Shown: in pieces, positions 11,558 to 22,205 of the stretch | How positions within the stretch are numbered: position 1 is the first letter of the stretch | Layout of the letters: every line of letters begins with the position of its first letter | Origin: Diploptera punctata | Lineage: Eukaryota > Arthropoda > Insecta > Blattodea > Blaberidae | Direction: 5' to 3' | Length of the DNA: 64,000 nt | Assembly (NCBI GenBank): GCA_030220185.1 | Contig: JASPKZ010007294.1 | Span: 423,001-487,000, forward strand | Made by a program: the position numbers and the translations under genes | Notes under the pieces: generated by a model | Databases searched by the model: none | What the model was told of the DNA's origin: nothing | The model's input: only the letters and a program-made list of their open reading frames with translations

Positions 11558-11890
11558 GTCCACCGCTGTGGTCTCGAGGTAGCGTGCTGCCTTGTCACGC
11601 AGCGGGCCCGGGTTCGATCCCCGGTCGGGATAGTTTTTCTGGGTGAGGTTTTTATCGGGGTTTTTCCTCACCTATAAGACAAATGTCAGGAAAACTTTAA
11701 GGCCCAAACGGTCCCCGAAATCATATGGCCATCATCATCATTTTCCTTATCATTATCATCATCCTTCACCTGTGTGGAAAGCAACGGGAAGCTACCACAC
11801 CTACAATTCCCTAGTAAAGCTGCAAGCATAGCATGAAACTGCTATGATTGCAGTGAAGGACCTGCCTTCGGGCAGAATTACTATGGATGG
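11558..11890 (+). mobile_element. SINE A, full length, tail type 1, 11-bp TSD
   Basis: A very well preserved head (GTGGTCTCGAGGTAGCGTGC, TTGTCAC loop, GGGTTCGATCCCCGG), body and ATGGATGG end. ATATTAAATGA flanks it at 11547-11557 and 11891-11901. High similarity to 10050-10397 and a perfect TSD suggest a fairly recent insertion. Confidence 0.95.
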
Positions 11891-11901
11891 ATATTAAATG
11901 A

Positions 11902-12867
11902 TTATTAGGCCTAATCTATAGATATATGAAGCGTTTGCAATGGGGATATCGTAATTTAGACAAATTAAATTTAGATCCTGTAGGTCTATATGTTTTCTAG
12001 AAATAAAAATGGATAGTCCTATGTATATTTAATCAGTATTCCATTTATATGTTTGTAGGAAAACTTAGTTTACATGAAGGGAGGGAGGGTGAATTAACCT
12101 TTCTACTAGTCTATTGTGTTTGAACTACCCCACTCAAAACAGTCGCATGTAGAACTACAACAAAAGAAAGACCGTTAAAATCAAAATAAGATTTAGCAGG
12201 TATCTACATTTACCAAGAAATTATTCCAAAAAAATCCTCAATTAATACGGGTTTTGAGAATATTTAAGTTCATAATTCAATTCTATGATAAAACTTAGAC
12301 TTTATTTTTAAGACTGGTTTCTAAACTATAGGCTTACATATTATAAGGATTGCTGAAATTGTTCGTGTATGTTATAGTTAGGCCTGCAGATGGTAGATTT
12401 TAGCAACTAAAATTTAAAAAATTATAATTTTAAAAATGAAATTCGTATTTTATATCAAAAAGAAAGTTAGCAAATATTTTAATTAGTATTTTGATGAGTT
12501 TCATGAAATATACCATAAAAAGTTATCAGGACCCACATTACTAAATTATTGAACGTTTGCCTTACTAACTAAAAAAAAAATAACATTTTATAACAACTCA
12601 CCAAAGAAACTTGTGTCGATCGGGAATTGGAGTCAGGCCCGCCCACTCTAGGGCAATGGCATTACCCCTAGACTGTAGAAGTGGAGTAACAAATCCTACC
12701 CCGCTCTTAAAATCAGGAATTTCTCTTACAAGCGATCGTTATTGGATTTACATATAAAAGTAGGTACAAATGTATTAAGTAGCCTATGTGGTTGTTATTA
12801 GAAAAAAGTTATATTTAAATAAAAATCCGCGAAAAAATCTCACGTTAATTGTATTGATGGCCAGTAA
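11902..12867. other. AT-rich sequence, largely unrecognised
   Basis: No confident feature. A short GC-richer patch near 12610-12710 (CGATCGGGAATTGGAGTC) has a B-box-like look in reverse but cannot be assigned. Confidence 0.35.
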
Positions 12868-13135
12868 AACTTTATCTCCATGGCGCAACAGGTCTAGACT
12901 AGCAGCCGGCTGTCCTTACATCCACATGAATTAATCACAGAGGTGTTGATCATCCAGACAGTATGTGATCAGCATGCTCGGTCCCCAGCATGTATAGCTA
13001 GTTTTCTCATCCTGGAGCACAAAGTCCTCTACACTCTGAGAGGAATCCGGTCTCATACTGGCCGAAATTCCATGAGAAAATTTCTTCTCCCACGGGGACT
13101 CGAACCAACGCGAGTCCCGTAGCTCTGCGCCAAGT
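12868..13135 (-). mobile_element. SINE B, 5'-truncated
   Basis: B blocks run from CATGGCGCAACAGGTCTAG to GACTCGAACCAACGCGAG. They stop at CTCTGCGCCAAG, so the A-box part of the tRNA head is missing. The family's CACGATGCTGGGTGGGCAC block is also deleted. Confidence 0.82.
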
Positions 13136-13518
13136 CATCATATCGTAACTTATCGGTTACGAATTGGGACAAATCGCTTCAAGATTCTAATAGAAATCGT
13201 ATCAACTCCATAAGAATGATCTTAACATTAGCGATGTAGGATATGCATGCACTTAATAAGGTTGTCACCACGGTGAAAGTATAAATTATAATAATTTTAC
13301 AAGAATACTGAGCAAATACGCATTAGTTGAATACATTTGAATCAGCTATTTAATTCGGATTGAAGAGAGTTGGTGCTTGTCAAACTTGTTGAATTGCGCG
13401 TCGGTTATACCCCCTCCCCCATGTTATTAAGCACCCCCTCTTGTCAATCCTATTCATCGGCTCATCTCCACCACCTGGATCTGCACCCAGCAAACCAGAT
13501 CCAATCTACAGACTGCGC

Positions 13519-13553
<35 letters not shown>

Positions 13554-13739
13554 AAGACACTATCACATCAGGCGTAATTTAACTTCACAGGTTAACTAAA
13601 TACTAGGCCTTACTGTTTGTAGTAACACTTGAGAATACTAACAGGCAAAACGTTCCAAATTCTATCCAATTGTTGATCTTTTATCTAACACGTCTTCGCA
13701 ACAAATAACGGAAATCAGCTAATACCCACTTAGAATATA
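13136..13739. other. Unassigned, with a C-rich segment
   Basis: Bases 13405-13520 are rich in C (CCCCCTCCCCC, CACCCCCTC) and directly precede a 31-base poly-T run. The composition differs from the AT-rich surroundings. I cannot name the element. Confidence 0.4.
13521..13551. repeat. Poly-T run, 31 bases
   Basis: An uninterrupted T run between GACTGCGCAG and GCAAGACAC. It may be the poly-A end of a minus-strand retrocopy, but no body or TSD was found. Confidence 0.8.
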
Positions 13740-14815
13740 GGCCATATATAGGCCCTCCTCTGATAGAAAAACGCAGAGAGTTTAATACTGAAACACATGT
13801 GGCGTTTATTGACTTCAAGAAGGCATTTGACAAAGCAAATAGAAACAAATTATTATAAATCCTCAAATATGATGGAATCCCAGACCAACTGATAAAAACT
13901 ATAGGCTATATGATATTTATAAGGATAATTACATCCAAGTTAAGACTGAAAATAAAATCTGATTGCAGACCAATCAAGGAGTTAGACAAGGATGTGGTCT
14001 TACAACAATGCTCTTCATAATATACATGAACTCAATTATTAAAGAATGGAGACTACAACCACATGACAGGATACCACTTAATAGATTATATAATTTAGAC
14101 ATCCTATTATTTGCAGATGACTTTGTGTTTATAGCGAATTCAGAAGATGACCTACAAACGTTCAGTCCACTCTTTTCACCAAATTGCAATAAACTACAAC
14201 ATAGAATCTCAACAGAAAAATATAAAGTCATGGCTTTCCTAGGAAAAGACCCAGTATCATTGTTATTAATAGTAAAATATTAGAACAAACTAACACATTT
14301 AACTACCTCGGATACCAAGTTACATACGAAGAGGAAAAAGATTTTAGTCAAAAAATTATAAAATCTAACAGAGTAACAGGAATTGTAAATACTATTTTCA
14401 AGCCAAACACAGTACAGCAAAACACACGAACTAGAATTTACAAAACACTGTCCAGACCCATATTACGTTATGGCAGTGAGGCCTGGACAATTCGCAATGT
14501 AGATGAACAAAACACTAACTGCGGCAGAAATGAAATTTATGAGACGTACTGCGGGTTACTGAAGAACAAACCATAAAAGGAATTCTGAGATTCTCAAAGA
14601 ATTAAAAACAGAATCGGTCATGGAATATGCACAAAAATAGAGAAACAACTAGAAATCTCACGTAAGAAGAATGAGCAGAACAAGAATACCACGTCAAATC
14701 TTAAATTACCAGCCACCAGGCAAGAGATCTTTGGGCAGACCCTTCAAACTTTGGATTGAGACCGTAACAGACCGCTAGGTCTATCACATGAAAGGAAGAA
14801 GAAGAAGAAGAAAGG
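13740..14815 (+). pseudogene. Non-LTR retrotransposon reverse transcriptase remnant
   Basis: Blocks of reverse transcriptase appear in order across several frames. They are a palm-A-like HVAFIDFKKAFDKA (about 13798-13839), a QTNQGVRQGCGLTTMLFIIY stretch (13963-14028), and the catalytic block LLFADDFVFIAN (14107-14142), with the canonical Y/FADD aspartates. Then come NYLGYQVTYEEEKDF, RPILRYGSEAWTIRN and the C-terminal GRPFKLWIET. Stops and frameshifts separate them, so it is dead. It ends in a (GAA)n-like run (14790-14812). The endonuclease domain is absent, meaning 5' truncation. An RTE-like clade is my guess from motif style only. Confidence 0.88.
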
Positions 14816-14978
14816 TCCTCCCTATATGGGCCCTATATAGGCTAGAGCTTTTTACCTTTATCTTTAAATTATTTATTGTTTTTTATGGGTTTTAAGCTTT
14901 TTTTATTTCCCTATATATATGATTAAGAAAACTTTCTTAATCATACTTATTTCCGCGAAAATCTACAATATATATATA

Positions 14979-15750
14979 CCGGGCTTCCAATATAAAACCG
15001 GACCGGCCTTACGGAGTTTCACCCGGCACGCAGTGCTCTCTCTTCCTCCCGCAATTCACCCTGCCTGCCACCCGTCCTTGAACTGTTTCTTACCTTATAG
15101 AAAATGCTGGAAAGTTGTCCTCCCGCAGTTAAACAGGCATTATACCGAGTAAACACATTTAGATTGACACGCTGTAGTTCGGGCACTGTCAAGTTTCTGA
15201 TTACATTTCTTATGTTGTTCTTCAGTTCTTCCAATGTGTGCGGATTTATTTTGTACACTTTGTCTTTCAGGCTACCCCACAAATAAAAATCACACATTGT
15301 TAGATCTGGGGAGCGAGGGAAATCCCAACTTGTTGTGCTAATTTCGGTAATGATTTTTGTGGTGAACGTTCCAAATGTTCGCCAATTTCGTCTAATTTTT
15401 CTTCGGTGAGAACCGTACGCCTTCGCATGTGTTTCTTATTTTGTACTGAACCAGTGGTCTCAAATTTAGTCCCAAGATCGTGGATTGTCGATCTGGAAGG
15501 AGGTAATTGTCCAGGGAAGTTCCGAATAAATTCCTCGCGAACGCGACGAGCTGATTCGTATTTATAACATTTACACACATAAATGCGCTGCTCTAATGTC
15601 AGCTGACGTCTCATCTTGTCGAACGATAGTAGGCCTAAACTGACTAGTTCAAAGACGAGCGGCTGGCAGAGTGAACTGCGGACGAGGAGAGAGCGCTGCC
15701 TGACGGGTGAAACCCCGCGAGGCCGGCCCGGGTTTATATTGGAAGCCCGT
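14979..15750 (-). mobile_element. Internally deleted mariner-like (ITm) transposon
   Basis: Inverted repeats of about 110 bp bound the element. The left starts CCGGGCTTCCAATATAAA and the right ends TTTATATTGGAAGCCCGT. TA flanks both sides (14977-14978 and 15751-15752), as expected for Tc1/mariner integration. At 772 bp it is too short to be autonomous, and its coding region is internally deleted. It sits beside a (TA)n tract. Confidence 0.9.
15019..15614 (-). pseudogene. Mariner-like transposase, catalytic core deleted
   Basis: The N-terminal part (start at 15614) begins MRRQLTLEQRIYVCKCYKYE, a helix-turn-helix region. A second DNA-binding segment follows, with PSRSTIHDLGTKFETTGSVQ and KLDEIGEHLERSPQKS. 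Near residue 98 the sequence jumps straight to the C-terminal part, SPDLTMCDFYLWGSLKDKVY, in another frame (15297 down to 15019). The deletion removes the first two catalytic aspartates of the DDE/D triad and keeps the SPDL...CDF block that holds the third. The product cannot be active; its TIRs could still be used by an intact relative elsewhere. Confidence 0.88.
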
Positions 15751-16326
15751 TATATATTTATATATATATATATATATATAGGTCTATTCCTTTCAGTAGA
15801 ATTGACATGAAAATGTAGGCCTATATTTTGGCACTAGTGGAATAAAAGTACTTAGGAAGTAGGAACAATAAATTGAGGAGCTTGCTTCAAAACCAGACAA
15901 GTTCAAAACTTCATGAAGACAAATTTATGGCTTTTACGGTATGATTTCCGAAAATTAAGTAGGCCTAATTGCTTTTATGAAATTGAATCTCTGGTATCTT
16001 CGGTACAATTTGAAAGTTCTTGCTTCCAATAGGCCTATAAGCGGTTTTCCTTTTCTTATTCGATAAATCGCCCCTACTGAATTTGTTTACCTCTTCTCGT
16101 TCTCTCCAAAGGTAATGCATCTCTGAAATCTTGACTTTCCTTTAGGCTTCCATACGACTTACACGATCATTCCAATCTTGTTTCCTGGCGAATATGCAAT
16201 CGGTTATTTTATCTGTAGGCCTATGTATTTATTTTCTAATCAGTTCACTTGTAAATACTCTGATTAAAACTGTACTGTCATAGCACTCTGGACTTGTCTG
16301 GTTTTAGACAGAAGCTCCCTATTGTC
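15751..16326. other. (TA)n tract, then unrecognised sequence
   Basis: A (TA)n run occupies roughly 15751-15780. The rest contains several AGGCCTA motifs but no identified element. Confidence 0.4.
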
Positions 16327-16565
16327 TCGCGCCGTTCGAGTGCCCATGGGAAAACAAACTTTCTCGTGGAATTTCGGCCAATTTAGGATATTTTGGTAGC
16401 TACAATAAGGTTGAGCAGCTATAACGGCTGGAGGACTCGAAATACTGAGTACACGTCACCCTATATTGATTAGTTTATCGTCCACCTCTGTGCTTAAAAT
16501 GGATGTGAGGCCAGCAACTGGCTGGATAGCCAATGGACTTCTAGGCTTGTCGGGCCATGGAGGAA
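16327..16565 (+). mobile_element. SINE B, 5'-truncated
   Basis: It starts inside the tRNA head (GCGCCGTTCGAGTGCCC...) and runs through GTGGAATTTCGGCC, CTATAACGG, CCACCTCTGTG and GGATGTGAGGCCAGCAACTGG to the tail TTGTCGGGCCATGGA. Part of the head and body is deleted. Confidence 0.78.
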
Positions 16566-16679
16566 CAATAATTACATAGGAATGTGGTGGTGAAAGAAAT
16601 TAAGCACTGGCTCAATCCGGATACAATGGTATTTTGCATTGCAGGGAATTCCGTCATCCCAATTTTTCTAAAAATATAG

Positions 16680-17135
16680 AAACACTTATTCTTCTAGTTA
16701 CTGGATCCGAAACACGGTCTCTTAATTTTATAAAGGATAAACTATTACGAGCAGGCCCTATTAGAGAGACTAAAGCACTTACGGAAAAAAATTTTGACCT
16801 AAGAGAGACGAACAGGCAAGTGAATGGAAAAAACTTCTTAACAAAGATTTAAATGAACTTTATGAAAAACTAGATGTAATAAAAATAGTTAAGCCTCATA
16901 GACTGCCGTGGGCAGAACTGAGGCATGAACGGGGAATGAAAGAAGGGCATGGAAAATTCACTAGGAAAACTAGAGGAAAGCGCTCAGTAGATAGGCCTGT
17001 GAGAATAACACCTACCACGATTTCAGAGAAGTGAATTAATAGGGGATTATTGGTAAATATTGGCTCAGAATAGGGATGTATGGACAGGTTATATCCCCGC
17101 GCCCATGAACCTAAGGAATCGATAGTGCCAGTGAG
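16680..17135 (+). mobile_element. LINE 3'-end fragment, eroded
   Basis: Out-of-frame pieces recall the tail of 29305-31935: TGGATCCGAAACACGG, AACAGGCAAGTGAATGG, GGGAATGAAAGAAGGGCATG and GGGATGTATGGACAGG. It ends CGATAGTGCCAGTGAGTTAG, the family's typical 3' terminus. Several indels are present. Confidence 0.78.
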
Positions 17136-17224
17136 TTAGATATGAAGCATTTTGGCTGCAAAATAAATAACTACGTTATCTTACATCTTCTTTCCGTGTC
17201 CAATCTAAAGTTAAATCAAATTAA

Positions 17225-17480
17225 TGACTTTGGTGGGAGCCAGGACAGGCTTATCTCGGAGTTTATCAAGTTTTCTCTGCCAAAAATACCATTCCACAAC
17301 TTTTCCATCCATACTCAATTCATCAATTTCGTTTCATTTCATCACATTTCTGATAGTGTAACAGGCCAGGTCAGCCGGCAACTTGTATATCACCTAGCGG
17401 TACCTTGTACAATAAGGGCTTCATCTCATCTCGACAAGTACGCCGGAAAAAGAGTAGAGAGTTTACATTTGAAGAACTCA
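17225..17480. repeat. Unclassified interspersed repeat H, copy 1
   Basis: Blocks CATTTCGTTTCATTTCAT-like, AATAAGGGCTTCATCTCATC and CGACAAGTACGCCGG line up with 35540-35800 in the same orientation. The 133-codon frame at 17142-17543 crosses it and has no recognisable domain. The class is unknown. Confidence 0.6.
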
Positions 17481-17744
17481 TTATCAAAATGTATCTTGTC
17501 CACCTTGTACCAAACTGAGTTTTGTGAGTCTGCATTCTTGTAAGACTAAGCATAACCCAGGCGCAATATTGCCAACTTTTATTTTCAGAACATCCTTTAA
17601 ATCACTAGAAATTAGCGATAAAATCAAACTAACTCTTGTTTACAGGAAAATGTATGAAAGTGGACAAGAGACGTTATAAAAGTAAGTTCCTCATTTGTAT
17701 TCCATAAGTAGCCTTATTTATTAGACGACATTAGTAGTTAGTAG

Positions 17745-18085
17745 CCCTAAGTAACTAATTAACTCATTGGCACAAAAAAAAAACAGGTTCGTGGTCGCGT
17801 AGACATAAACTCTCCATGTATCCCTATCCTAAGCTAATGTTTTCCAATCATCCCCTGTTAAATCTTTTTCCCTCAAATAATGGTTCATGTTATTCTCCCA
17901 TATGATTCTTGGTCTACCAACTGGGCATTTTCCTCTCGTTTTCCTATAATAAGTTTTCATAACCCTCTTTCATTCCCCATTTGTGCCACATGTCCTCTAC
18001 GAGACTTAACTCTTCTCATTACATCAGCTTTCCTATAAAGATCATGTACTTCACTGTTATGTAGTTTTCTCCTAACTATATTTTT
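17745..18085 (-). mobile_element. LINE 3'-end fragment
   Basis: The minus strand mirrors 4160-4485: the (CTAA)-rich tail side, CTCTCCATGTATCCCTATCC, GATTCTTGGTCTACCAACTG and CATTCCCCATTTGTGCCACA. It is frameshifted throughout. Confidence 0.8.
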
Positions 18086-18104
18086 AATTTAACGCTGGTC
18101 TTTT

Positions 18105-18290
18105 AACACCTTGTGTTAAACCTTATGGCGGCACCTATGGTGCTGCTGGCGATTCAGCCTCTAACTGAAATAAGTAACAGATACTCGTATTGGGAGTAAA
18201 GGAGGTCGTCACGCAGAATTGACAACCCGACTAAATCAAATCAAGTGCCGTGAACGTATGGGTTCGGTAGTGCCAGTGAGTTAGTTAGTT
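18105..18290 (+). mobile_element. SINE C body fragment
   Basis: CAGCCTCTAACTGAAATAAG, GGGAGTAAAGG and CGTCACGCAGAATTGACAACCC match the C-family body. The tRNA head is missing and the 3' end passes into a LINE-like CAGTGAGTTAGTTAG. Confidence 0.7.
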
Positions 18291-18851
18291 AGTTCTACAT
18301 TCTATATCTAGACGTGCTGAGAGTTGATAAATTGAAGGAAGCAAATTAAATATTAATAAATGTTGATAGTTGGATTCAATTTTGGATCAAATGCCGTAAA
18401 ATTGATTGTTAGTATGGAAAAAAGATCAATGATAGGCCTATGTTGAATTCAATCCTGTGAAGTGTGAAACTCCTAACCAAACTAAAAGTATGATATTGAT
18501 TCAATATTTTATATCATTCATAAATGGCGCAAAAACACGGCCGATAAATCAACTACATAATACAATATTAGAATTATTGAATTAGATTTATAAATCAGAG
18601 AATCGATATTATAATGAAAAACAAATTAAGGTAAGAAGCACAATGGAAATGTAAGAAATTACTTGAAAAAGAAGACATGTGTGAATAATGGAGAGGGAAA
18701 GGATTTCTAAATTGAAGTACAGTAAGAATGGGAAATGAATGGAAAAAGACGACATGGTAGACGAAAGAAAACGGCGGAACAGTGATGAAAATTCTATACA
18801 ACATTTTGGTCTATGAGAAGAAGGTACACAAAATATTTTCACAAATAAGTT

Positions 18852-18886
<35 letters not shown>
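18291..18886. other. Unrecognised AT-rich sequence ending in (TA)n
   Basis: No element identified. A (TA)n tract at about 18857-18886 borders the next transposon. Frames at 18595-19034 overlap this tract and are not credible genes. Confidence 0.4.
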
Positions 18887-18891
<5 letters not shown>

Positions 18892-19535
18892 TAAAACCTG
18901 TCTATGAAGGAACATGATTGTTCCTTAAATATATTTCCGTCTAGGCAGTTTTCCTTTTTATAAAGGGTTCCCAAATTACAAGCTTGAATTTCCTCACGTT
19001 GTGTAAGGATTTTACATGTACGCTTTAAAGACATAACTTATTGACTGAAATACAGACAAAATAGTGTATGTAACACAGCTCAGTTTAAACGGCAATACAA
19101 AACAACTTTATTACACAAAAGCGAGAAGGAACTTAACTACAGGAAGACTGAAGAGTTTCCCAACTCCCTCGCAAGTAACGTAAGCCGGCAAGGAAAATCG
19201 AGGGATTCCCCGCTGTCACACATAAGCAAGGGTAGCTATCCCCGCAATACAATGGTAACACAAGAAGGTAAAACGATATAATGCAGAAAGCGTCATATGC
19301 AGAATTTTCACGTGTGGTCATTAATACTGTAATTAGAACGTGCTTAAGAATAATTTTCCGTCTTACTGAGTAAACATTATCTATTGGTACTTTAAAAACC
19401 ATTCCGTTTCCGCGTTATGAAGGTTTTCGGCTTATACAGGACGATTTTACACATATAAAATCTACTGTTTTGGAGATATTTTTCCGTCTCAACAGGGTTC
19501 CTTCTTCTAAAGGATCCGGCTAAGACAAGTTTTAC

Positions 19536-19539
<4 letters not shown>
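18887..19539. mobile_element. Pogo/Tigger-like non-autonomous DNA transposon
   Basis: Terminal inverted repeats begin CACAGTAAAACCTGTCT on the left and end AGACAAGTTTTACTGTG on the right. Subterminal regions are also related (GAAGGAAC near the left, GGTTCCTTCTTC near the right). CAGT...ACTG ends next to TA are typical of pogo-like elements. At about 650 bp, and with no transposase motif in its 89-codon minus-strand frame, it is non-autonomous. Both flanks are (TA)n. Confidence 0.8.
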
Positions 19540-19574
<35 letters not shown>

Positions 19575-19584
19575 CTACATATAT

Positions 19585-19913
19585 CCCATCCATAGTAATT
19601 CTGCTCGAGGGCAAGTATTTCACTGCAATCATAGCATTTTCATGCAATGCTTTGCAGCTTTACTAGGGAATTGTAGGTTTGGTAGCTTCCCGTTGCTTTC
19701 CACACCGGTGAAGGATGATGATAATGATAAGGATGATGATGGCCATTTGATTTCGGGGACCGTTTGGGCCTTAAAGTTTTCCTGACATTTGTCTTACAGA
19801 TGAGGAAAAACCCCGATAAAAACCTCACCCAGAAAAACTGCCCCGACCGGATATCGAACCCGGGCCCGCTGCGTGACATGGCAGCACGCTACCTCGAGAC
19901 CACAGCGGTGGAC
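19585..19913 (-). mobile_element. SINE A, tail type 1
   Basis: Minus-strand head GTGGTCTCGAGGTAGCG at the right end, B-box near 19852-19866, type 1 tail ending in the CCATCCATAG block at the left. TSDs cannot be defined because (TA)n lies on both sides. Confidence 0.93.

Positions 19914-19914
<1 letters not shown>

Positions 19915-19952
<38 letters not shown>
19915..19952. repeat. (TA)n microsatellite
   Basis: An alternating TA run following SINE A. Similar runs lie at about 18857-18886 and 19542-19571, so two transposons are interleaved with three (TA)n tracts. Confidence 0.9.
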
Positions 19953-19954
<2 letters not shown>

Positions 19955-20289
19955 TAATTTCTGCAGTAGGCCTATGTATTTTTTTAATTGGATAAAAATC
20001 TTTATTAATGAAAATCTAAATTAAAAATAAATATGTGATAGGACTAGATTTATGTTACTTTTGAATTCAATTTATAACAGAATTAGAAACGAAGAAGTTA
20101 TTCCCTAAAACATTGGAGACTTGAATTTACACTGCCATTCCTTAAAATAATTTTAATAAATGCCTGTCTGTAGAAGAGTTCAGCAGTTTTAAGATCTACA
20201 TTAAGCTTGTTTTTATGCAGAATGTAACGAAATATCAGTATAAGTATAAGATTCTACATACGAAAGATATTCATAATTTTATTTACTTT

Positions 20290-20965
20290 CCGTGACTATT
20301 TAACTCATGCCCCAAATAGCACTCAATGACCAATCACATTTCAATGAATTTTGATTTACAACCAATCACAGTCGTTTTTCACCTCGATTTTATCACTTTC
20401 ATTTTATCGCTTTCATTTTATCAAGTGGCTCCCAGATTATATATAGTGCACGAATGTAACCAGATTCTGCTTGCGAGATATAATAGAAAAATATTCGTAG
20501 CAATTGATTATACCATAAAAAAAACACTGTTTGCACTTTCTTAAACGTATTATCCCCCAGGAATTAACGTTACAAAAAAATATAATTGGCATATTTACAT
20601 CATAGGACATCAGAAATTAATAACCTGTAATGATGTGTTTCATTTTTTCTCCACTAGGGTGCATTCTTATAATATTGAGATTCTATTTGGCAATAAATAT
20701 GATCTGGTTGCAGTGATGAACAAATGAAACATAATAAACATTTCTCACTTGTTTTCAAACATCGCCGTTTACATCAAATATATTAATATTTTAAAATAAC
20801 TATGTTTAAGTAATGATTTGTGACTAGAAAGCTTAATTTTATTCGTTAAATAGTCTTAACAAATGCTACTCTTGATTTTCAAATTCTCTAGATAAATTCA
20901 CTCCTCACCAATAATTTGGAAATCACTCGTGGCATTACTTGCGATAAAATATTACTTTTTCTACT
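20290..20965 (+). repeat. Unclassified interspersed repeat F, copy 1 (empty site)
   Basis: This aligns along most of its length with the reverse complement of 40440-41665. Shared blocks include GACTATTTAACTCATGCCCC, CTCCACTAGGGTGCATTCTT, GATCTGGTTGCAGTGATGA and GGAAATCACTCGTGGCATTA. Inverted GACTATTTAAC motifs near 20313 and 20850 suggest a DNA-transposon-like unit of about 550 bp with shared flanks. No protein motif is seen. Copy 2 contains a SINE A missing here. Confidence 0.8.
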
Positions 20966-21645
20966 ATCTCAACACGTATGCCTTAATGTGTTTAGTTCGA
21001 AACATTAATTTTAGTAATATTTTAGAAGTTCTAGACGTACATTTCCAAAGAGGTGTTTGACCTTATTTTTTATATAGATAAAAAAGTAAGCAAGTTTCGC
21101 GTACATTCTACAAGCGGCGCTAGCGTAGAACTATCCCTCAGACATCTAATATTTTGCTGTGTGGTAGTAATAAGAAATTCAGCACAGTCTGGTGGCAAAA
21201 TTATGAAGTAGTAGATATAATACAAGTATTTACCTTTTAGGTTCTCTAGGAAAGCAAAAAAAAAAAAAAAAAAAAAAAAAAATTACTTTCCCATATGAAG
21301 TCTTGCAGCTTGGAGCTCAACATATAAGCCCTTTTTCTCTTGTTGTACAATAAATGTATCGGAAATTCAATTTACAAAATGTATAATTTCCCACACTCCA
21401 AGGTTCTCTGTAAACACGCAGTGAGTCTTGTATTTGTTTCATTACGTACATATTCTGTTACATGACCTAAAAGAGCTACCACTCCTTCGTTCATTGTAGT
21501 TCCTCTCAAAGTTTTAGGTGTCTCTGCATGCATATTCTCCTCTGGGTGTAATACTCTGTGGTTCTTGACAAATTTTGAAATTATTTAATACATTTTTGTC
21601 TATCCAGTCCCGTTTGATACATGAAGTGCTTTGGATTTAAGGAAT
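20966..21645. other. Unrecognised, with a 27-base poly-A run
   Basis: An uninterrupted A run spans 21256-21282. I see no element body or TSD for it. The rest is unassigned. Confidence 0.45.
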
Positions 21646-21647
21646 TG

Positions 21648-22035
21648 GCTATCATACCACTTCACGCACCACAGGAGCTGATTCCAGTCCCCACGGGGCA
21701 TGATACTGTCTCATAGAATGGCTATCGTACCACTTCACGCACCATGCCCTGGCACAGGAGCTGATTCCAGTCCCCACGGGGCATGATACTGTCTCATAGA
21801 ATTTCGTCCATTACGGAATCGCTGCTCATCCAATATCGTGAGAAATTTGGGTACATACAACAGACTAAATAGTGGCTTCGAGTTGAGAAAATCAGATATA
21901 ACGGCTTCGAAAATTCGACATGCTGACCTATACTGGTTGGATGATTGTCCACCTCTGTGATTATCACATGTGGATGTGAGGCCAGCAGTCGATTGTAGAC
22001 TAAGAATCATCTAAACCTGTCGTGCCATGGACGCT
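21648..22035 (+). mobile_element. SINE B with duplicated head
   Basis: The 5' part is present twice in tandem (21648-21719 and 21720-21801). Each copy runs from GGCTATC.TACCACTTCACGC to GACTGTCTCATAGAAT-like sequence; the second copy has about 10 extra bases (ATGCCCTGGC). The B body and 3' end then follow (CCACCTCTGTGATTATCACA, GGATGTGAGGCCAGCAGTCG, GTCGTGCCATGGA). Confidence 0.82.
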
Positions 22036-22205
22036 GTTCATTCCATTGTTTGAAATCACTTTAGGCCTACTCATTTTCAAAATGCAGGCCAGATTTTATT
22101 TGCAGTGACTTATAACTATAATACACTTCCTTTCTCTGAAATGTACTTATATTCACGATCTTTTTAAAGATATAATTTTGATCTTGATAAACAAATTACC
22201 AGCTA

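Noticed and set aside
17142..17543. 133-codon reading frame as a host gene
   Set aside because: Overlaps an interspersed repeat, lacks recognisable motifs and has AT-driven composition.
18609..19034. 141-codon minus-strand frame
   Set aside because: Crosses a (TA)n tract and the end of a pogo-like element.
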